Positions 23,045-32,344 of a stretch of 39,960 bases of DNA are shown in pieces. The notes beneath the pieces are model-generated. The model saw nothing but the letters and a program-made list of their open reading frames with translations, was not told the DNA's origin and ran no database searches. Position 1 is the stretch's first letter. The number at the start of each line of letters is the position of its first letter. This DNA comes from DTU089 sp964421815 (GTDB lineage: Bacteria; Bacillota; Clostridia; Oscillospirales; Acutalibacteraceae), in contig CAYQYT010000017.1 of assembly GCA_964421815.1 (NCBI GenBank), positions 1 through 39,960 on the forward strand, written 5' to 3'. The translations under genes and the position numbers were made by a program.

Positions 23045-23602
23045 ATGGTAACAGCAGGCGATTTCAAAAACGGCGTTACATTTGAAATGGAAGGTAAGGT
23101 TTATTCCATTATCGAATTCCAGCATGTAAAACCCGGTAAAGGCGCGGCTTTTGTTCGTACAAAAATCAGAGATGTAATCAACGGCAGTGTTGTTGAAAAA
23201 ACTTTCAGCCCCACGGATAAATTCCCCACAGCTTTCATTGAAAGAAAAGATATGGAATATTCTTATGAAGACGGCGGTCTTTACTACTTTATGGATCCCG
23301 AAAGTTATGAAATGATTCCCGTTGATTCTTCAAACCTCTCAGATAACTTCAAATTCGTAAAAGAAAATATGACTTGTAAGATTCTTTCATACAAGGGCAA
23401 TGTTTTCGGTGTTGAACCCCCCACATTCGTAACTCTCCAGGTTACAAAGACCGATCCCGGTTTTGCAGGCAACACCGCTACCAACGCTACAAAACCCGCA
23501 ACTGTTGAAACAGGTGCAGAAATCAAAGTTCCCCTTTTCATTGATGAAGGCGAAATGATTAACATCGACACAAGAACGGGCGAATATCTCTCAAGAGCAT
23601 AA
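23045..23602 (+). CDS. efp: Elongation factor P
   Basis: Translation factor that rescues ribosomes stalled at polyproline, 185 residues with three beta-barrel domains. The tip loop HVKPGKGAAFVR has Lys at the usual modifiable position (PGKG, Lys32). It is the Lys type, without the Arg of EarP lineages. Domain III ends NIDTRTGEYLSRA, a family signature. No EpmA or EpmB gene is nearby. GGAGG lies before ATG 23045. The CD1247-type gene follows after 42 bases and is probably co-transcribed. Confidence 0.97.
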   Translation: MVTAGDFKNGVTFEMEGKVYSIIEFQHVKPGKGAAFVRTKIRDVINGSVVEKTFSPTDKFPTAFIERKDMEYSYEDGGLYYFMDPESYEMIPVDSSNLSDNFKFVKENMTCKILSYKGNVFGVEPPTFVTLQVTKTDPGFAGNTATNATKPATVETGAEIKVPLFIDEGEMINIDTRTGEYLSRA

Positions 23603-23644
23603 TCACTTTTGAGTATTTTCAATAAATAATAGGAGGTCATTTAT

Positions 23645-24073
23645 ATGACACTTACAGAAAAGGTTGCATACCTTAAAGGACTTGCTGCAGGTCTTGACCT
23701 TGACAAAGAGTCCAAAGAAGCAAAAATTTTTGAAGCTATGTTCGATATCCTTGAGGATATGGCTCTCACAGTAACTGATATTGACGAAGATCTCAGTTCA
23801 GTTGAAGACCTCGTTGACGCTATTGACGAAGATCTTGACGAGCTTGAAGAATATGTATTCTGCGGCGATGAGGATTTCTGCGATTGTTGTGACTGTGAAG
23901 ATGATGAACTTTTTGAAGTTGAGTGTCCTTCCTGCGGTGAAGAAATTTACCTTGATGAAGAAATGCTTGACGAAGAATTCATCGAGTGTCCCGCTTGCGG
24001 TGAAAAACTTGAACTTGACATTGATTTCGACGATTGCGACTGCGGTTGCGATTGCTGTGGCGATGACGAATAA
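23645..24073 (+). CDS. CD1247-type acidic zinc-ribbon protein, Cys-rich
   Basis: A 142-residue, very acidic protein. The N-terminal helical domain (about 1-70, TLTEKVAYLKGLAAGLDLD then KESKEAKIFEAMFDILEDMA) matches the CD1247 N-terminal family of Clostridia. A zinc ribbon follows with CPSC (94-97) and CPAC (115-118). Further Cys clusters flank it: 73, 79, 81, 82 and 84, and a tail with 131, 133, 135, 137 and 138 set in Asp. That makes 14 Cys, well beyond one zinc site. AGGAGG precedes ATG 23645. It follows efp in most likely one transcript. Function unknown; a metal-binding or RNA/ribosome-linked role is speculative. Confidence 0.82.
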   Translation: MTLTEKVAYLKGLAAGLDLDKESKEAKIFEAMFDILEDMALTVTDIDEDLSSVEDLVDAIDEDLDELEEYVFCGDEDFCDCCDCEDDELFEVECPSCGEEIYLDEEMLDEEFIECPACGEKLELDIDFDDCDCGCDCCGDDE

Positions 24074-24088
24074 TTTAAGTTAACAAAG

Positions 24089-24120
24089 ACCTCTGACCGA
24101 AGGGTCGGAGGTTTTTCTTT
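24089..24120 (+). terminator. Terminator of efp-CD1247 unit
   Basis: ACCTCTGACC (24089-24098) pairs with GGTCGGAGGT (24103-24112) with one U.G, a GAAG loop and a TTTTCTTT tail. Confidence 0.9.
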
Positions 24121-24134
24121 TATATAATGTAATA

Positions 24135-24413
24135 TTAAACAACATCCGTATCAAATATTATTGATACGGATGCTGTTGTTTTATTATTCGGTTGTCTTTC
24201 TGAAATTTCAAATCCGACGGATGTTGCCACATAAGAAGCAATAAAAACAATTACTATAAATGTAATAATTAAAATTTTTCGAACTATTTCTTTTCTTCTT
24301 ACTATTCGGCTGTCACCGATAACATATTTACTTGAACCCAATTTGCCGGGATAATTTTTTGCAAAACCGTAATAACTTTTACGTTTTTTTACATATTCAT
24401 TATTTTTTCCCAT
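24135..24413 (-). CDS. Small single-pass membrane protein after the LCP gene
   Basis: Ninety-two residues: a basic N-terminal half (MGKNNEYVKKRKSYYGFAKN, Lys/Tyr/Arg-rich), one transmembrane helix (about 46-66, ILIITFIVIVFIASYVATS) and a short outside tail. No family recognised. Its ATG overlaps the LCP stop by one base (TAATG), so the two are coupled and it may act with the LCP enzyme at the wall. The last codons coincide with a long inverted repeat (24138-24180). Confidence 0.7.
   Translation of the reverse strand: MGKNNEYVKKRKSYYGFAKNYPGKLGSSKYVIGDSRIVRRKEIVRKILIITFIVIVFIASYVATSVGFEISERQPNNKTTASVSIIFDTDVV
24138..24180 (-). repeat. Inverted repeat within the gene end, possible terminator
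   Basis: CATCCGTATCAA (24143-24154) and its exact complement at 24161-24172 form a 12-bp stem with a 6-base loop, extended by AACAA/TTGTT after a 3-base bulge. It encodes the last residues of the gene on the minus strand. The following minus-strand bases TTTAATATTAC make a weak T tail. Confidence 0.6.
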
Positions 24414-25993
24414 TATTCAGTCACCTCTGGGGGAGGTAATGTACCTTGGGTAGTGGATGGCGGGGTTGCAACCGTTGTTTCAACCTGCGTAGTATCGGGA
24501 ACCTCCGTTACGGGAACTGTTGTGTTTTCCGTTACTTCCGCAGTTGTTTCAATATTTTCACCGTTATCATCAACTACTGATGAAACACTTTGAGTTGTTT
24601 CGGGAGCAGTTGTTCCCGAAGTTGTTTCGGGGTTGTACTTGTCATTCTTTGTAGTTGTAACCGTATTACTGTTTCCGGAAGATGAACTGCCCGAATAATT
24701 TGCTCCCCTGTAAACATCAATAATTGATACTCTATCTTCAGCAAGAGTAATATTTGATTGTCCGTAAATTTCAGTTTGAAGCTTATGTGCGGCTAACTGA
24801 TAATCAACAACCCAAATCCAAGCATTTGCACTTCCCGAAGTTCTGCATTCTTCGTCGGGCATCTGAATTTGCGTTCTTTCATAGCTATACCATTTACCCG
24901 TCAAAGCCTGAACACCCAAAGAAAATATTTGTGTTTTACTGTAACCTGTATCGACGTACGGAAGAAGTATATCAATATACTTATTCAAATCGCTTACGGA
25001 TGCATTTGTTACCCTGTCAATTATAGCTTCTATTACCTGTCTTTGTCTGCGGGTTCTGCTGACATCGCCGTCTGCATCGCATCCTCTGATACGGCAGAAA
25101 CAAAGGGCTTGTTCACCATTAAGGGTTACATCTTCACCGTATGGGAGAGCAACTTTAAATTTCGTGTAGTTATAATCCGCTTCATACTTTTGAACATCAA
25201 CGGTTATGCCGCCCATTGCGTCAATAATTGACTTGAAAGACTCAAAATTAACCATAACATAGTTATCAATTTCTATTTTATAGTTATTTTCAATGGTCTG
25301 AAGCAGACATTCGGAACCACCCATGGAAAATGCAGCATTTAACTTTGTGCAATAGGAATTGTTTTTGCCTTCAATATAAAGATAACTGTCCCTTAAAAAA
25401 GAAATAAGTTTCAATGTCTTAGTTTTTTTGTTTAAGGAAATCAGCATCATTACATCCGTATTTCCCGAATTAGTTCCCTGTCGGCTGTCGGCACCCACAA
25501 GAAGAACGTTTATAACATTTTTACTGGACATTTTATTCTCATTCCCCTGAGTAGCCCAGTCCTGAAGTGCCTGTTTAAATCCGGCAGACCCGATATCAAT
25601 ATTTATATCATCAAATTCGCCGTCATCATATATGGTATCATCATATTCCGGACTGTTTATATTGTCGCCTAAAAGTCCGAATTTTTTTCCTATGAAAATA
25701 CCGAGAACAGTGGTAAGTGTAAGCACAACAGCAAGAAAAACCGCAATTATACTTACTACAATTTTTTTCTTTTTAGGTAAATTGTTGTACCACTTGGAAA
25801 GTCTTTTAAAAGGATTTTTTTCCTTATCTGAAGAACTTTTTATATCTTCAAATTCTGTTTTTTCCGCATCTTTTTCTATATTAGGGGGTGGAGAGGGTAT
25901 TTTTTCCGGATTTTCACTGTCTTTTCTTGCCATTTCATCAAGCAAATCCATGTAATCCTGCAAACCCTCATCACGCTTATTACTGTCCGACAT
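24413..25993 (-). CDS. LytR-CpsA-Psr (LCP) family glycopolymer transferase
   Basis: Membrane-bound enzyme attaching wall glycopolymers to peptidoglycan, 526 residues. Acidic/Pro-rich cytoplasmic part (1-75), one transmembrane helix (about 78-101), then the LCP domain (about 155-370). The domain includes VLLVGADSR, DVMMLISLN, FLRDSYLYI, the GGITVDV strand and the RTRRQRQVIEAI segment; conserved Asp and Arg of the family are present. A Ser/Thr/Glu/Pro-rich tail (about 430-526, many TTxxTTxV units) would reach into the wall. It starts 6 bases after gyrA ends and likely belongs to the gyrBA transcript. Confidence 0.9.
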   Translation of the reverse strand: MSDSNKRDEGLQDYMDLLDEMARKDSENPEKIPSPPPNIEKDAEKTEFEDIKSSSDKEKNPFKRLSKWYNNLPKKKKIVVSIIAVFLAVVLTLTTVLGIFIGKKFGLLGDNINSPEYDDTIYDDGEFDDINIDIGSAGFKQALQDWATQGNENKMSSKNVINVLLVGADSRQGTNSGNTDVMMLISLNKKTKTLKLISFLRDSYLYIEGKNNSYCTKLNAAFSMGGSECLLQTIENNYKIEIDNYVMVNFESFKSIIDAMGGITVDVQKYEADYNYTKFKVALPYGEDVTLNGEQALCFCRIRGCDADGDVSRTRRQRQVIEAIIDRVTNASVSDLNKYIDILLPYVDTGYSKTQIFSLGVQALTGKWYSYERTQIQMPDEECRTSGSANAWIWVVDYQLAAHKLQTEIYGQSNITLAEDRVSIIDVYRGANYSGSSSSGNSNTVTTTKNDKYNPETTSGTTAPETTQSVSSVVDDNGENIETTAEVTENTTVPVTEVPDTTQVETTVATPPSTTQGTLPPPEVTE

Positions 25994-25999
25994 TACTCA

Positions 26000-28603
26000 T
26001 TATTCCTCCGTTGTGTTTTCGTTAACGTCTTCAGTTCCTATATCCTCATTATCCTCCGATGTGTCTCCCGCTCCCTCCGAAGCGGTTCCGTCATCCTCAA
26101 CCTCGCCGTTGATTTCGTTTTCATCGTGCTCGGTTGTTGAAAGGGTAACCACCTTATCGCCCTCTCCGAGACGCATTACCTTAACACCCTTTGACGGACG
26201 GGCGCAAATTCTTACTGCAGAAGCAGGAATTCTAATAATTATACCGTCCTGGGAAATAAGGATAATATCGTCTTCCTCATTGATATCACTTATTGAGGCA
26301 ACCTCGCCGTATTTATCAATATGGTAGTTTTTAAGACCCTTACCGCCCCTTGACTGTAAGCGGTAATTGTTGTTTTCACTTATACGTCCGAAACCGGTTT
26401 CACTTACGGTAAGGAGTTTTCCGCCCTCACTCATAACGCTCATACCGATAACTTCGTCGCCGTCTTTAAGGGTAATTGCTTTAACACCGCTTGCAGTTCT
26501 GCCGAGAGGTCTTGCGTCGTTTTCATTGAAACGGATACACATACCTTTCTTTGTAGCAACAAGTAAATCATCATTACCGGATGTTAACTTAACCCAAGCG
26601 AGTTCATCATCCTCACGCAGATTTACTGCAATAATACCGTTTCTTCTGACATTTCTGAATATATCAAGTGAAGAACGCTTTATAATACCCTTTCTTGTTA
26701 CCATACACAGATACATTCCCTCGTCATCCTTGGGAATTTTAATCATTGCAGAAACCTTTTCTCCGTTTTCAAGGGGAAGAATATTAACAATATTCGAGCC
26801 CTTACTTGTCTTACTGCCCTCGGGAATTTCGTAACCTTTAAGTCTGTAAGCACGTCCGCGAGTGGTGTAGAACATAATAAAGTCGTGGGAAGAAGCAATG
26901 AACATTGTTTCTGCATAATCGTCCTCACGTCTTGTCATACCCTTAACACCGCGTCCGCCTCTGTTTTGAATTGAAAATTGGTCAACGGGCTGACGTTTGA
27001 TGTAACCCATATTTGTATAGGTGTACATGCATTTTTCTTCGGGAATAAGATCCTCAATATCAACCTCGCCGCTGACATTTTCAATGGAGGTTCTACGCTC
27101 GTCGGAATATTTTTTGCTTATAGCACCCAATTCTTCCTTAACAATTCCGAGAACTCTTTCGTGGGAAGCAAGAATATCTTCCAAATCCTTAATTTTTTCA
27201 CGAAGATCATTAAGTTCGTTAGTAATTTTGAGAATTTCAAGACCTGCCAACTGACCTAAACGGAAAGCAACAATGGCGGTTGCCTGAACTTCGTCAAAAT
27301 CAAATTTTTCCATAATGGCAGTTTTTGCTTCTGCCTGACCTCCCTTACATGCACGGATTGTTGCAATAATATCATCAACAATATCAATTGCTTTTGCAAG
27401 ACCGTCAAGAATATGTGCTCTTTCCTGTGCTTTTTTAAGGTCAAATTGAGTTCTTCTGATAATAACATTGCATTGGTGGTCAATGTATTTTTGAAGAATT
27501 TCTTTGAGAGTGAGAATTTTCGGCTGTCCGTCATCAAGTGCAAGAAGAATTACACCGCAAGTTGACTGAAGTTGAGTATAAGTAAACAACTTATTGAGAA
27601 CAACCTGTGCATTTGCGTCTCTCTTAATATCAATTTCAATGTGCATACCCATTTTGTCGGAAGAATAGTCGTTGATATCGGCAATGCCTTCAACTCTTTT
27701 ATCTTTGACAAGGTCTGCAATTGACTCAATAAGCCTTGCCTTGTTAACCATATAGGGAATTTCGGTAATTATAATTTTAAATCTGCCGTTTTTACCCTCT
27801 ACAATTTCACTTTTTGCACGTACAATTACCTTTGCACGGCCCGTTGCGTAGGCGGCTCTGATTCCCGCTCTGCCCATAATAATACCGCCGGTGGGAAAAT
27901 CGGGACCTTTAATGTGTTCCATAAGGTCCTCAAGTTCCGCGTCGGGATTATCAATAAGACATTCAATGGCACCGCAAACCTCTCCTAAATTATGGGGAGG
28001 AATGTTTGTTGCCATACCAACTGCAATACCCTGTGAACCGTTTACAAGAAGGTTCGGAAAACGTGCGGGTAAAACCGTGGGCTCTTTAAGACGGTCATCA
28101 TAGTTAGGAATAAAGTCAACAGTATTTTTATCAATGTCCGTAAGCATTTCAAGGGACATTTTGCTCATTCGGGACTCAGTATAACGGTAAGCAGCGGCGG
28201 GGTCGCCGTCGATTGAACCGAAGTTACCGTGACCGTCAACAAGCATATATCTCATGGAGAAGTCCTGTGCAAGACGTACCATTGCATCATAAACGGATGC
28301 GTCACCGTGGGGATGGTATCTACCGAGAACCGAACCGACTGTGTCGGCACATTTACGATAGGGTTTATCGGGAGTAAGATTATTCTCATACATTGTGTAG
28401 AGAATTCTTCTGTGAACAGGTTTCAAACCGTCACGCACATCGGGGAGAGCACGGGAGGTAATAACCGACATTGAATAGTCCAGGAAGGATGTTCTTACTT
28501 CGTTGTTGATTTCAACATTTATTATTCTTTGATTTTCATAAGGGTCAGGAAGATTGTTTACACCTTGAGTGACGCCTTCGTTTTTTTCATTAAATTCGTC
28601 CAT
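26000..28603 (-). CDS. gyrA: DNA gyrase subunit A
   Basis: Breakage-reunion subunit of type IIA topoisomerase, 867 residues. The active-site Tyr is Tyr141 (RYTE). The quinolone-determining stretch is HPHGDASVYD: Ala102 sits where E. coli has Ser83, while Asp106 matches Asp87. The C-terminal pinwheel keeps a GyrA-box-like NRGGRGVKG. An acidic tail (about 825-867, Glu/Asp/Gly-rich) ends the protein. AGGGAGG precedes ATG 28603, 18 bases after gyrB. Together with GyrB it introduces negative supercoils. Confidence 0.98.
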   Translation of the reverse strand: MDEFNEKNEGVTQGVNNLPDPYENQRIINVEINNEVRTSFLDYSMSVITSRALPDVRDGLKPVHRRILYTMYENNLTPDKPYRKCADTVGSVLGRYHPHGDASVYDAMVRLAQDFSMRYMLVDGHGNFGSIDGDPAAAYRYTESRMSKMSLEMLTDIDKNTVDFIPNYDDRLKEPTVLPARFPNLLVNGSQGIAVGMATNIPPHNLGEVCGAIECLIDNPDAELEDLMEHIKGPDFPTGGIIMGRAGIRAAYATGRAKVIVRAKSEIVEGKNGRFKIIITEIPYMVNKARLIESIADLVKDKRVEGIADINDYSSDKMGMHIEIDIKRDANAQVVLNKLFTYTQLQSTCGVILLALDDGQPKILTLKEILQKYIDHQCNVIIRRTQFDLKKAQERAHILDGLAKAIDIVDDIIATIRACKGGQAEAKTAIMEKFDFDEVQATAIVAFRLGQLAGLEILKITNELNDLREKIKDLEDILASHERVLGIVKEELGAISKKYSDERRTSIENVSGEVDIEDLIPEEKCMYTYTNMGYIKRQPVDQFSIQNRGGRGVKGMTRREDDYAETMFIASSHDFIMFYTTRGRAYRLKGYEIPEGSKTSKGSNIVNILPLENGEKVSAMIKIPKDDEGMYLCMVTRKGIIKRSSLDIFRNVRRNGIIAVNLREDDELAWVKLTSGNDDLLVATKKGMCIRFNENDARPLGRTASGVKAITLKDGDEVIGMSVMSEGGKLLTVSETGFGRISENNNYRLQSRGGKGLKNYHIDKYGEVASISDINEEDDIILISQDGIIIRIPASAVRICARPSKGVKVMRLGEGDKVVTLSTTEHDENEINGEVEDDGTASEGAGDTSEDNEDIGTEDVNENTTEE

Positions 28604-28621
28604 CTTTAAATCCTCCCTTTC

Positions 28622-30625
28622 TTAAATATCAAGATTTTTAACAAATTTAGCATTTTTCTCAATGAATTCCCTACGTGGCTCAACTTTATCGCCCATAAGA
28701 ATTGAGAATGTTTCATCCGCTTTTTCTGCATCTTCAACGGTAACTCTCAACATAAGTCTTGTTTCCGGATCCATGGTTGTTTCCCAAAGCTGAGCGGGGT
28801 CCATTTCACCAAGACCTTTATAACGCTGGATTGAAGAACCTGTTCCCACTTCTGCCAGAATTTTATCTCTTTCCTCATCGGAATAAGCGTATTGGTGTTT
28901 TTGCCCTTTACTTATTCTGTAAAGAGGGGGTTGGGCAAGATAAACGTGACCCGTGGTAATAAGTTCGGGCATATAACGGAAGAAGAAAGTCAGAAGAAGT
29001 GTTCTGATATGGGCACCGTCAACGTCGGCATCCGCCATAATTATAATTTTATCGTAACGGAGTTTGTTTATATCAAAATCTTCACCGATACCCGTACCCA
29101 ATGCAAGAACAACGGGTGTCAGTTTATCGTTTCCTATAACCTTATCAAGTCTTGCTTTTTCAACGTTGAGCATTTTACCCCAAAGGGGAAGAATTGCCTG
29201 GAACATTCTGTCCCTGCCGAGTTTTGCAGAACCGCCCGCAGAATCACCCTCAACAATATAAACTTCTGTTCTGACCGCATCTTTTTCAATACAGTCTGCA
29301 AGTTTACCGGGAAGATTGTTGCTTTCAAGTACGGATTTTCTTCTGGCATTGTCCCTTGCTTTTCTTGCGGCTTCCCTTGCTCTTGAAGCATCAAGGGCTT
29401 TGCTGAATATAGCCTTTGCTTCTGCGGGATTTTCTTCAAAATATGTTGAAAGTTTCTCATAAACACATTTTGAAACAAGGGGAGTAATATCGGTATTACC
29501 CAATTTACCCTTTGTTTGTCCCTCAAACTGTGCTTCCGTAAGTTTAACGCTGATAACAACCGTAAGACCTTCACGAACATCATCACCGGAAAGGTTTTTA
29601 TCGTTATCTTTTAAAAGTTTATATTTTCGTCCGTATTCGTTAAATACCCTTGTTAATGCAGTTTTAAAACCATTTTCATGGGTACCGCCGTCGATAGTTC
29701 TGACATTGTTTGCAAAACTCAAAATCAATTCATTATAGCTGTCGTTGTACATAAGAGCAATGTTTGCCTCTCTGTCACCGCTTACGGCAGAAAAATGAAT
29801 GGGCTTTTCATGAAGTGGAGTAAGTCCTCTCTTATTTGTTTCAAATTCTACGAAAGAAGAAATACCGCCTTCAAAACAATAAACTTCTTTTACTTCATCA
29901 ACATCACGTTTATCCGTAAGAGAAATTGAAAGACCCGCATTAAGAAATGCTTGTTCTCTTAATCTTCTTTCAAGAGTTTCAAATTCATACACGGTAGTTT
30001 CCGTAAATATTTCGGAATCCGCTTTAAATCTTATAAGGGTACCTGTTTCGTCGGTATCTCCGATAACTTTCAAATCACAGGTGGGAGTACCCCGCTCAAA
30101 ACGCTGATAATGCACATGGCCGTCCTGTGAAACCTCAACTTCAAACCACTCGGAAAGTGCGTTAACAACGGAGGAACCAACACCGTGAAGACCACCGGAA
30201 ACCTTATAACCGCTACCGCCGAATTTACCGCCTGCGTGAAGAACCGTAAGAACAACCGTAACTGCAGGAAGTCCCTGCTGTTCATTGATACCAACGGGAA
30301 TACCACGTCCGTTATCACGAACAGTAATAATATTATCGGGAAGAATTTCCACTTCAATATGGGTACAAAAACCTGCAAGTGCCTCGTCTATGGAGTTATC
30401 AACTATTTCATAAACAAGGTGATGAAGACCTTTAGGTCCCGTAGAACCTATGTACATACCAGGTCTTTTTCTTACCGCTTCAAGTCCTTCGAGAACCTGA
30501 ATTGCACTTGCATCGTATTTTTCCGTAACGACAGTGTCAATTTCTGCGTTTTCATCAAGAACTACTTCGTTTTCTTTAGCTTCTGCAAGAAGCTCCTCTT
30601 CGGTTTTAATGATGTTTTCGTCCAA
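28622..30625 (-). CDS. gyrB: DNA gyrase subunit B
   Basis: ATPase subunit of gyrase, 667 residues. The GHKL ATPase has EIVDNSIDEA, DNGRGIP and GGLHGVGSSVVNAL. The TOPRIM domain has EGDSAGG (Glu459) and DADVDGAHIR (Asp532, 534, 536). An acidic N-terminal extension of about 35 residues precedes the usual start (YDASAIQVLEGLEAVRKRPG). Start is TTG 30625, supported by GGAGGT 7-8 bases upstream; no better ATG is present. The 61-base gap to remB has no clear promoter, so it is probably read with recF-remB. Confidence 0.98.
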   Translation of the reverse strand: MDENIIKTEEELLAEAKENEVVLDENAEIDTVVTEKYDASAIQVLEGLEAVRKRPGMYIGSTGPKGLHHLVYEIVDNSIDEALAGFCTHIEVEILPDNIITVRDNGRGIPVGINEQQGLPAVTVVLTVLHAGGKFGGSGYKVSGGLHGVGSSVVNALSEWFEVEVSQDGHVHYQRFERGTPTCDLKVIGDTDETGTLIRFKADSEIFTETTVYEFETLERRLREQAFLNAGLSISLTDKRDVDEVKEVYCFEGGISSFVEFETNKRGLTPLHEKPIHFSAVSGDREANIALMYNDSYNELILSFANNVRTIDGGTHENGFKTALTRVFNEYGRKYKLLKDNDKNLSGDDVREGLTVVISVKLTEAQFEGQTKGKLGNTDITPLVSKCVYEKLSTYFEENPAEAKAIFSKALDASRAREAARKARDNARRKSVLESNNLPGKLADCIEKDAVRTEVYIVEGDSAGGSAKLGRDRMFQAILPLWGKMLNVEKARLDKVIGNDKLTPVVLALGTGIGEDFDINKLRYDKIIIMADADVDGAHIRTLLLTFFFRYMPELITTGHVYLAQPPLYRISKGQKHQYAYSDEERDKILAEVGTGSSIQRYKGLGEMDPAQLWETTMDPETRLMLRVTVEDAEKADETFSILMGDKVEPRREFIEKNAKFVKNLDI

Positions 30626-30686
30626 AATACTAACCTCCGTAGAAGATTCAAAATAAATATATCAAATAATTTATTTACAAATTATA

Positions 30687-30950
30687 TCATCCCACATTAC
30701 CGGATTCTATTCTCCTTAATACCGTTCCCACGGAAACGGGAGAAATATAAATCTTTCTGCCTTTGGGAGTCTGACAAACAATAAAAGATTTAGGAAGCTC
30801 AAAAGGAGCAACGTTTACCACACATTTCTCCTTTTCGGCAATGTTCAGATAATCCAATGTTTTTTTCATAACCGTTGTATTATCCATATCAAAAATTCCG
30901 ATTATTTCTTTATCTACAATAACCGTATCTTGTCCAATGTGTATATACAT
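30687..30950 (-). CDS. remB: RemA/RemB family (DUF370) protein
   Basis: Small DNA-binding-ring family protein, 87 residues. It begins MYIHIGQDTVIVDKEIIGIF followed by DMDNTTVMKKT, which is diagnostic for DUF370 (B. subtilis YaaB/RemB, paralogue of biofilm regulator RemA). Location between recF and gyrB matches B. subtilis. Its ATG overlaps the recF stop (TAATG). Regulatory targets are not visible here. Confidence 0.92.
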   Translation of the reverse strand: MYIHIGQDTVIVDKEIIGIFDMDNTTVMKKTLDYLNIAEKEKCVVNVAPFELPKSFIVCQTPKGRKIYISPVSVGTVLRRIESGNVG

Positions 30951-32047
30951 TAAACTATTTCACCGTCCTTAATTAAAAAGGACTTCCCGCCGCATAGCCT
31001 TAAAACCTGGGACGGATCGCAACAGGTTAGAAAAACCTGCCTGTCATTTATATGGTTAAGAACATAATCCTGACGTTTTTCGTCAAGTTCGCTCATAACA
31101 TCATCAAGAAGGGCAACGGGTGTTTCACCGGTTACTTTCTTTATAATTTCCGATTCTCCTAATTTCAGAGCCAAAGCACAGGATCGCTGTTGACCCTGGG
31201 AACCGAAACTTCTTGCGCTGACATTATTTATAAGTATTTCCAAATCATCCCTGTGGGGACCAACCGTAGTGTTTTTAAAAATAATATCTTCTTTTCTGGA
31301 TTCTTTTAAATTTTCAAGTTCTTTTAAATAAATATCTTTCACTGAAATATTTTCATCTTTATATTCATTTCTTGAATAAAAAACGGAAAATTCCTCTTTG
31401 TTTTCGGATATTCCCGAATAAATATTTTTACTGTATTCGGAAATTAAAGAGATATAATCAAGTCTTTCCTTTATAATGCATGCAGATTGTCTTGCTAAGC
31501 GGTCATCCCACACATCAAGAACGTCATAAAGTTCCGTATTCAAATATAAATCTTTTAATAGAGCATTTCTCTGCAAAAGAGCCCTTTTATAATCTGCAAG
31601 ATTTTGAGCATAGGAAGGTTTTAACTGGCAAAGAGCCGTATCTAAAAATTTTCGCCTTGCAGAAGGTCCGTCTTTAATTAAAGATAAATGAACAGGAGAA
31701 AAAATTACCGCGTAAAATGAGCCTATAAGTTCTGCAGAAGAACGAAGATGAACTCCATTATGAAAAACATTTTTATTTTTATCTCCAAAAGTAATTTTGG
31801 ATTTTTTTGTCCTTATGTTATCGGAAAATTCCAAATTTATTTTTGAAAATTCTTCTCCGAATTTAATAAAATCCCTGTCCTTCGCTCCTCTGAAACTTTT
31901 ACAACCGGTAAAAAGCCACATTGATTCTAAAATATTTGTTTTTCCCTGAGCATTTTCACCGTAAATAACATTTACACCTTCGTCGGCGGCAAAGCATAAA
32001 TCGGAAATATTTCTGAAATTTTTAATTTTAACAGAATTGACTGTCAT
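30950..32047 (-). CDS. recF: DNA replication and repair protein RecF
   Basis: SMC-like ATPase loading RecA at gapped DNA, 365 residues. Opening KIKNFRNI strand, Walker A YGENAQGKTN (Gly30 to Thr37), a FLDTALCQLKPSYAQNL region typical of RecF, the ABC signature FGSQGQQRSCALALKLGE and Walker B ALLDDVMSELD. Complete. It lies 19 bases after yaaA and is coupled to remB. Confidence 0.97.
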   Translation of the reverse strand: MTVNSVKIKNFRNISDLCFAADEGVNVIYGENAQGKTNILESMWLFTGCKSFRGAKDRDFIKFGEEFSKINLEFSDNIRTKKSKITFGDKNKNVFHNGVHLRSSAELIGSFYAVIFSPVHLSLIKDGPSARRKFLDTALCQLKPSYAQNLADYKRALLQRNALLKDLYLNTELYDVLDVWDDRLARQSACIIKERLDYISLISEYSKNIYSGISENKEEFSVFYSRNEYKDENISVKDIYLKELENLKESRKEDIIFKNTTVGPHRDDLEILINNVSARSFGSQGQQRSCALALKLGESEIIKKVTGETPVALLDDVMSELDEKRQDYVLNHINDRQVFLTCCDPSQVLRLCGGKSFLIKDGEIV

Positions 32048-32066
32048 ACTTCACCGCTTCTTAAAA

Positions 32067-32306
32067 TTATTTAACATCAAAAATTATTCTTTCATATTCG
32101 GCACAGTCACCCACACGGAGTTTTTTACCTCTCATTGTGCAAACTTCTCCGTTAACTTTGACTTCGCCCTCTTGAATAATAATTTTTGCGTGGCCGCCAG
32201 TGTTTACAACACCGACATTTTTTAAAAGGTCATCAAGACGAATATAATCACCTTTTAAAACAAAATCCTTATGTTCTTTTGGTGCTATTTTAACTTTGAT
32301 TTTCAT
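32067..32306 (-). CDS. yaaA: S4-domain RNA-binding protein YaaA
   Basis: Seventy-nine residues carrying one S4 fold: IRLDDLLKNVGVVNTGGHAK then IIQEGEVKVNGEVCTMRGKK. This matches the YaaA/RlbA protein that always sits between dnaN and recF in Firmicutes and is thought to act in ribosome assembly. AUG 32306 is 38 bases after dnaN. Confidence 0.93.
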   Translation of the reverse strand: MKIKVKIAPKEHKDFVLKGDYIRLDDLLKNVGVVNTGGHAKIIIQEGEVKVNGEVCTMRGKKLRVGDCAEYERIIFDVK

Positions 32307-32344
32307 TTTTTAAAAATTCTTTCAGTTATTGTTTAAAACTTTTA

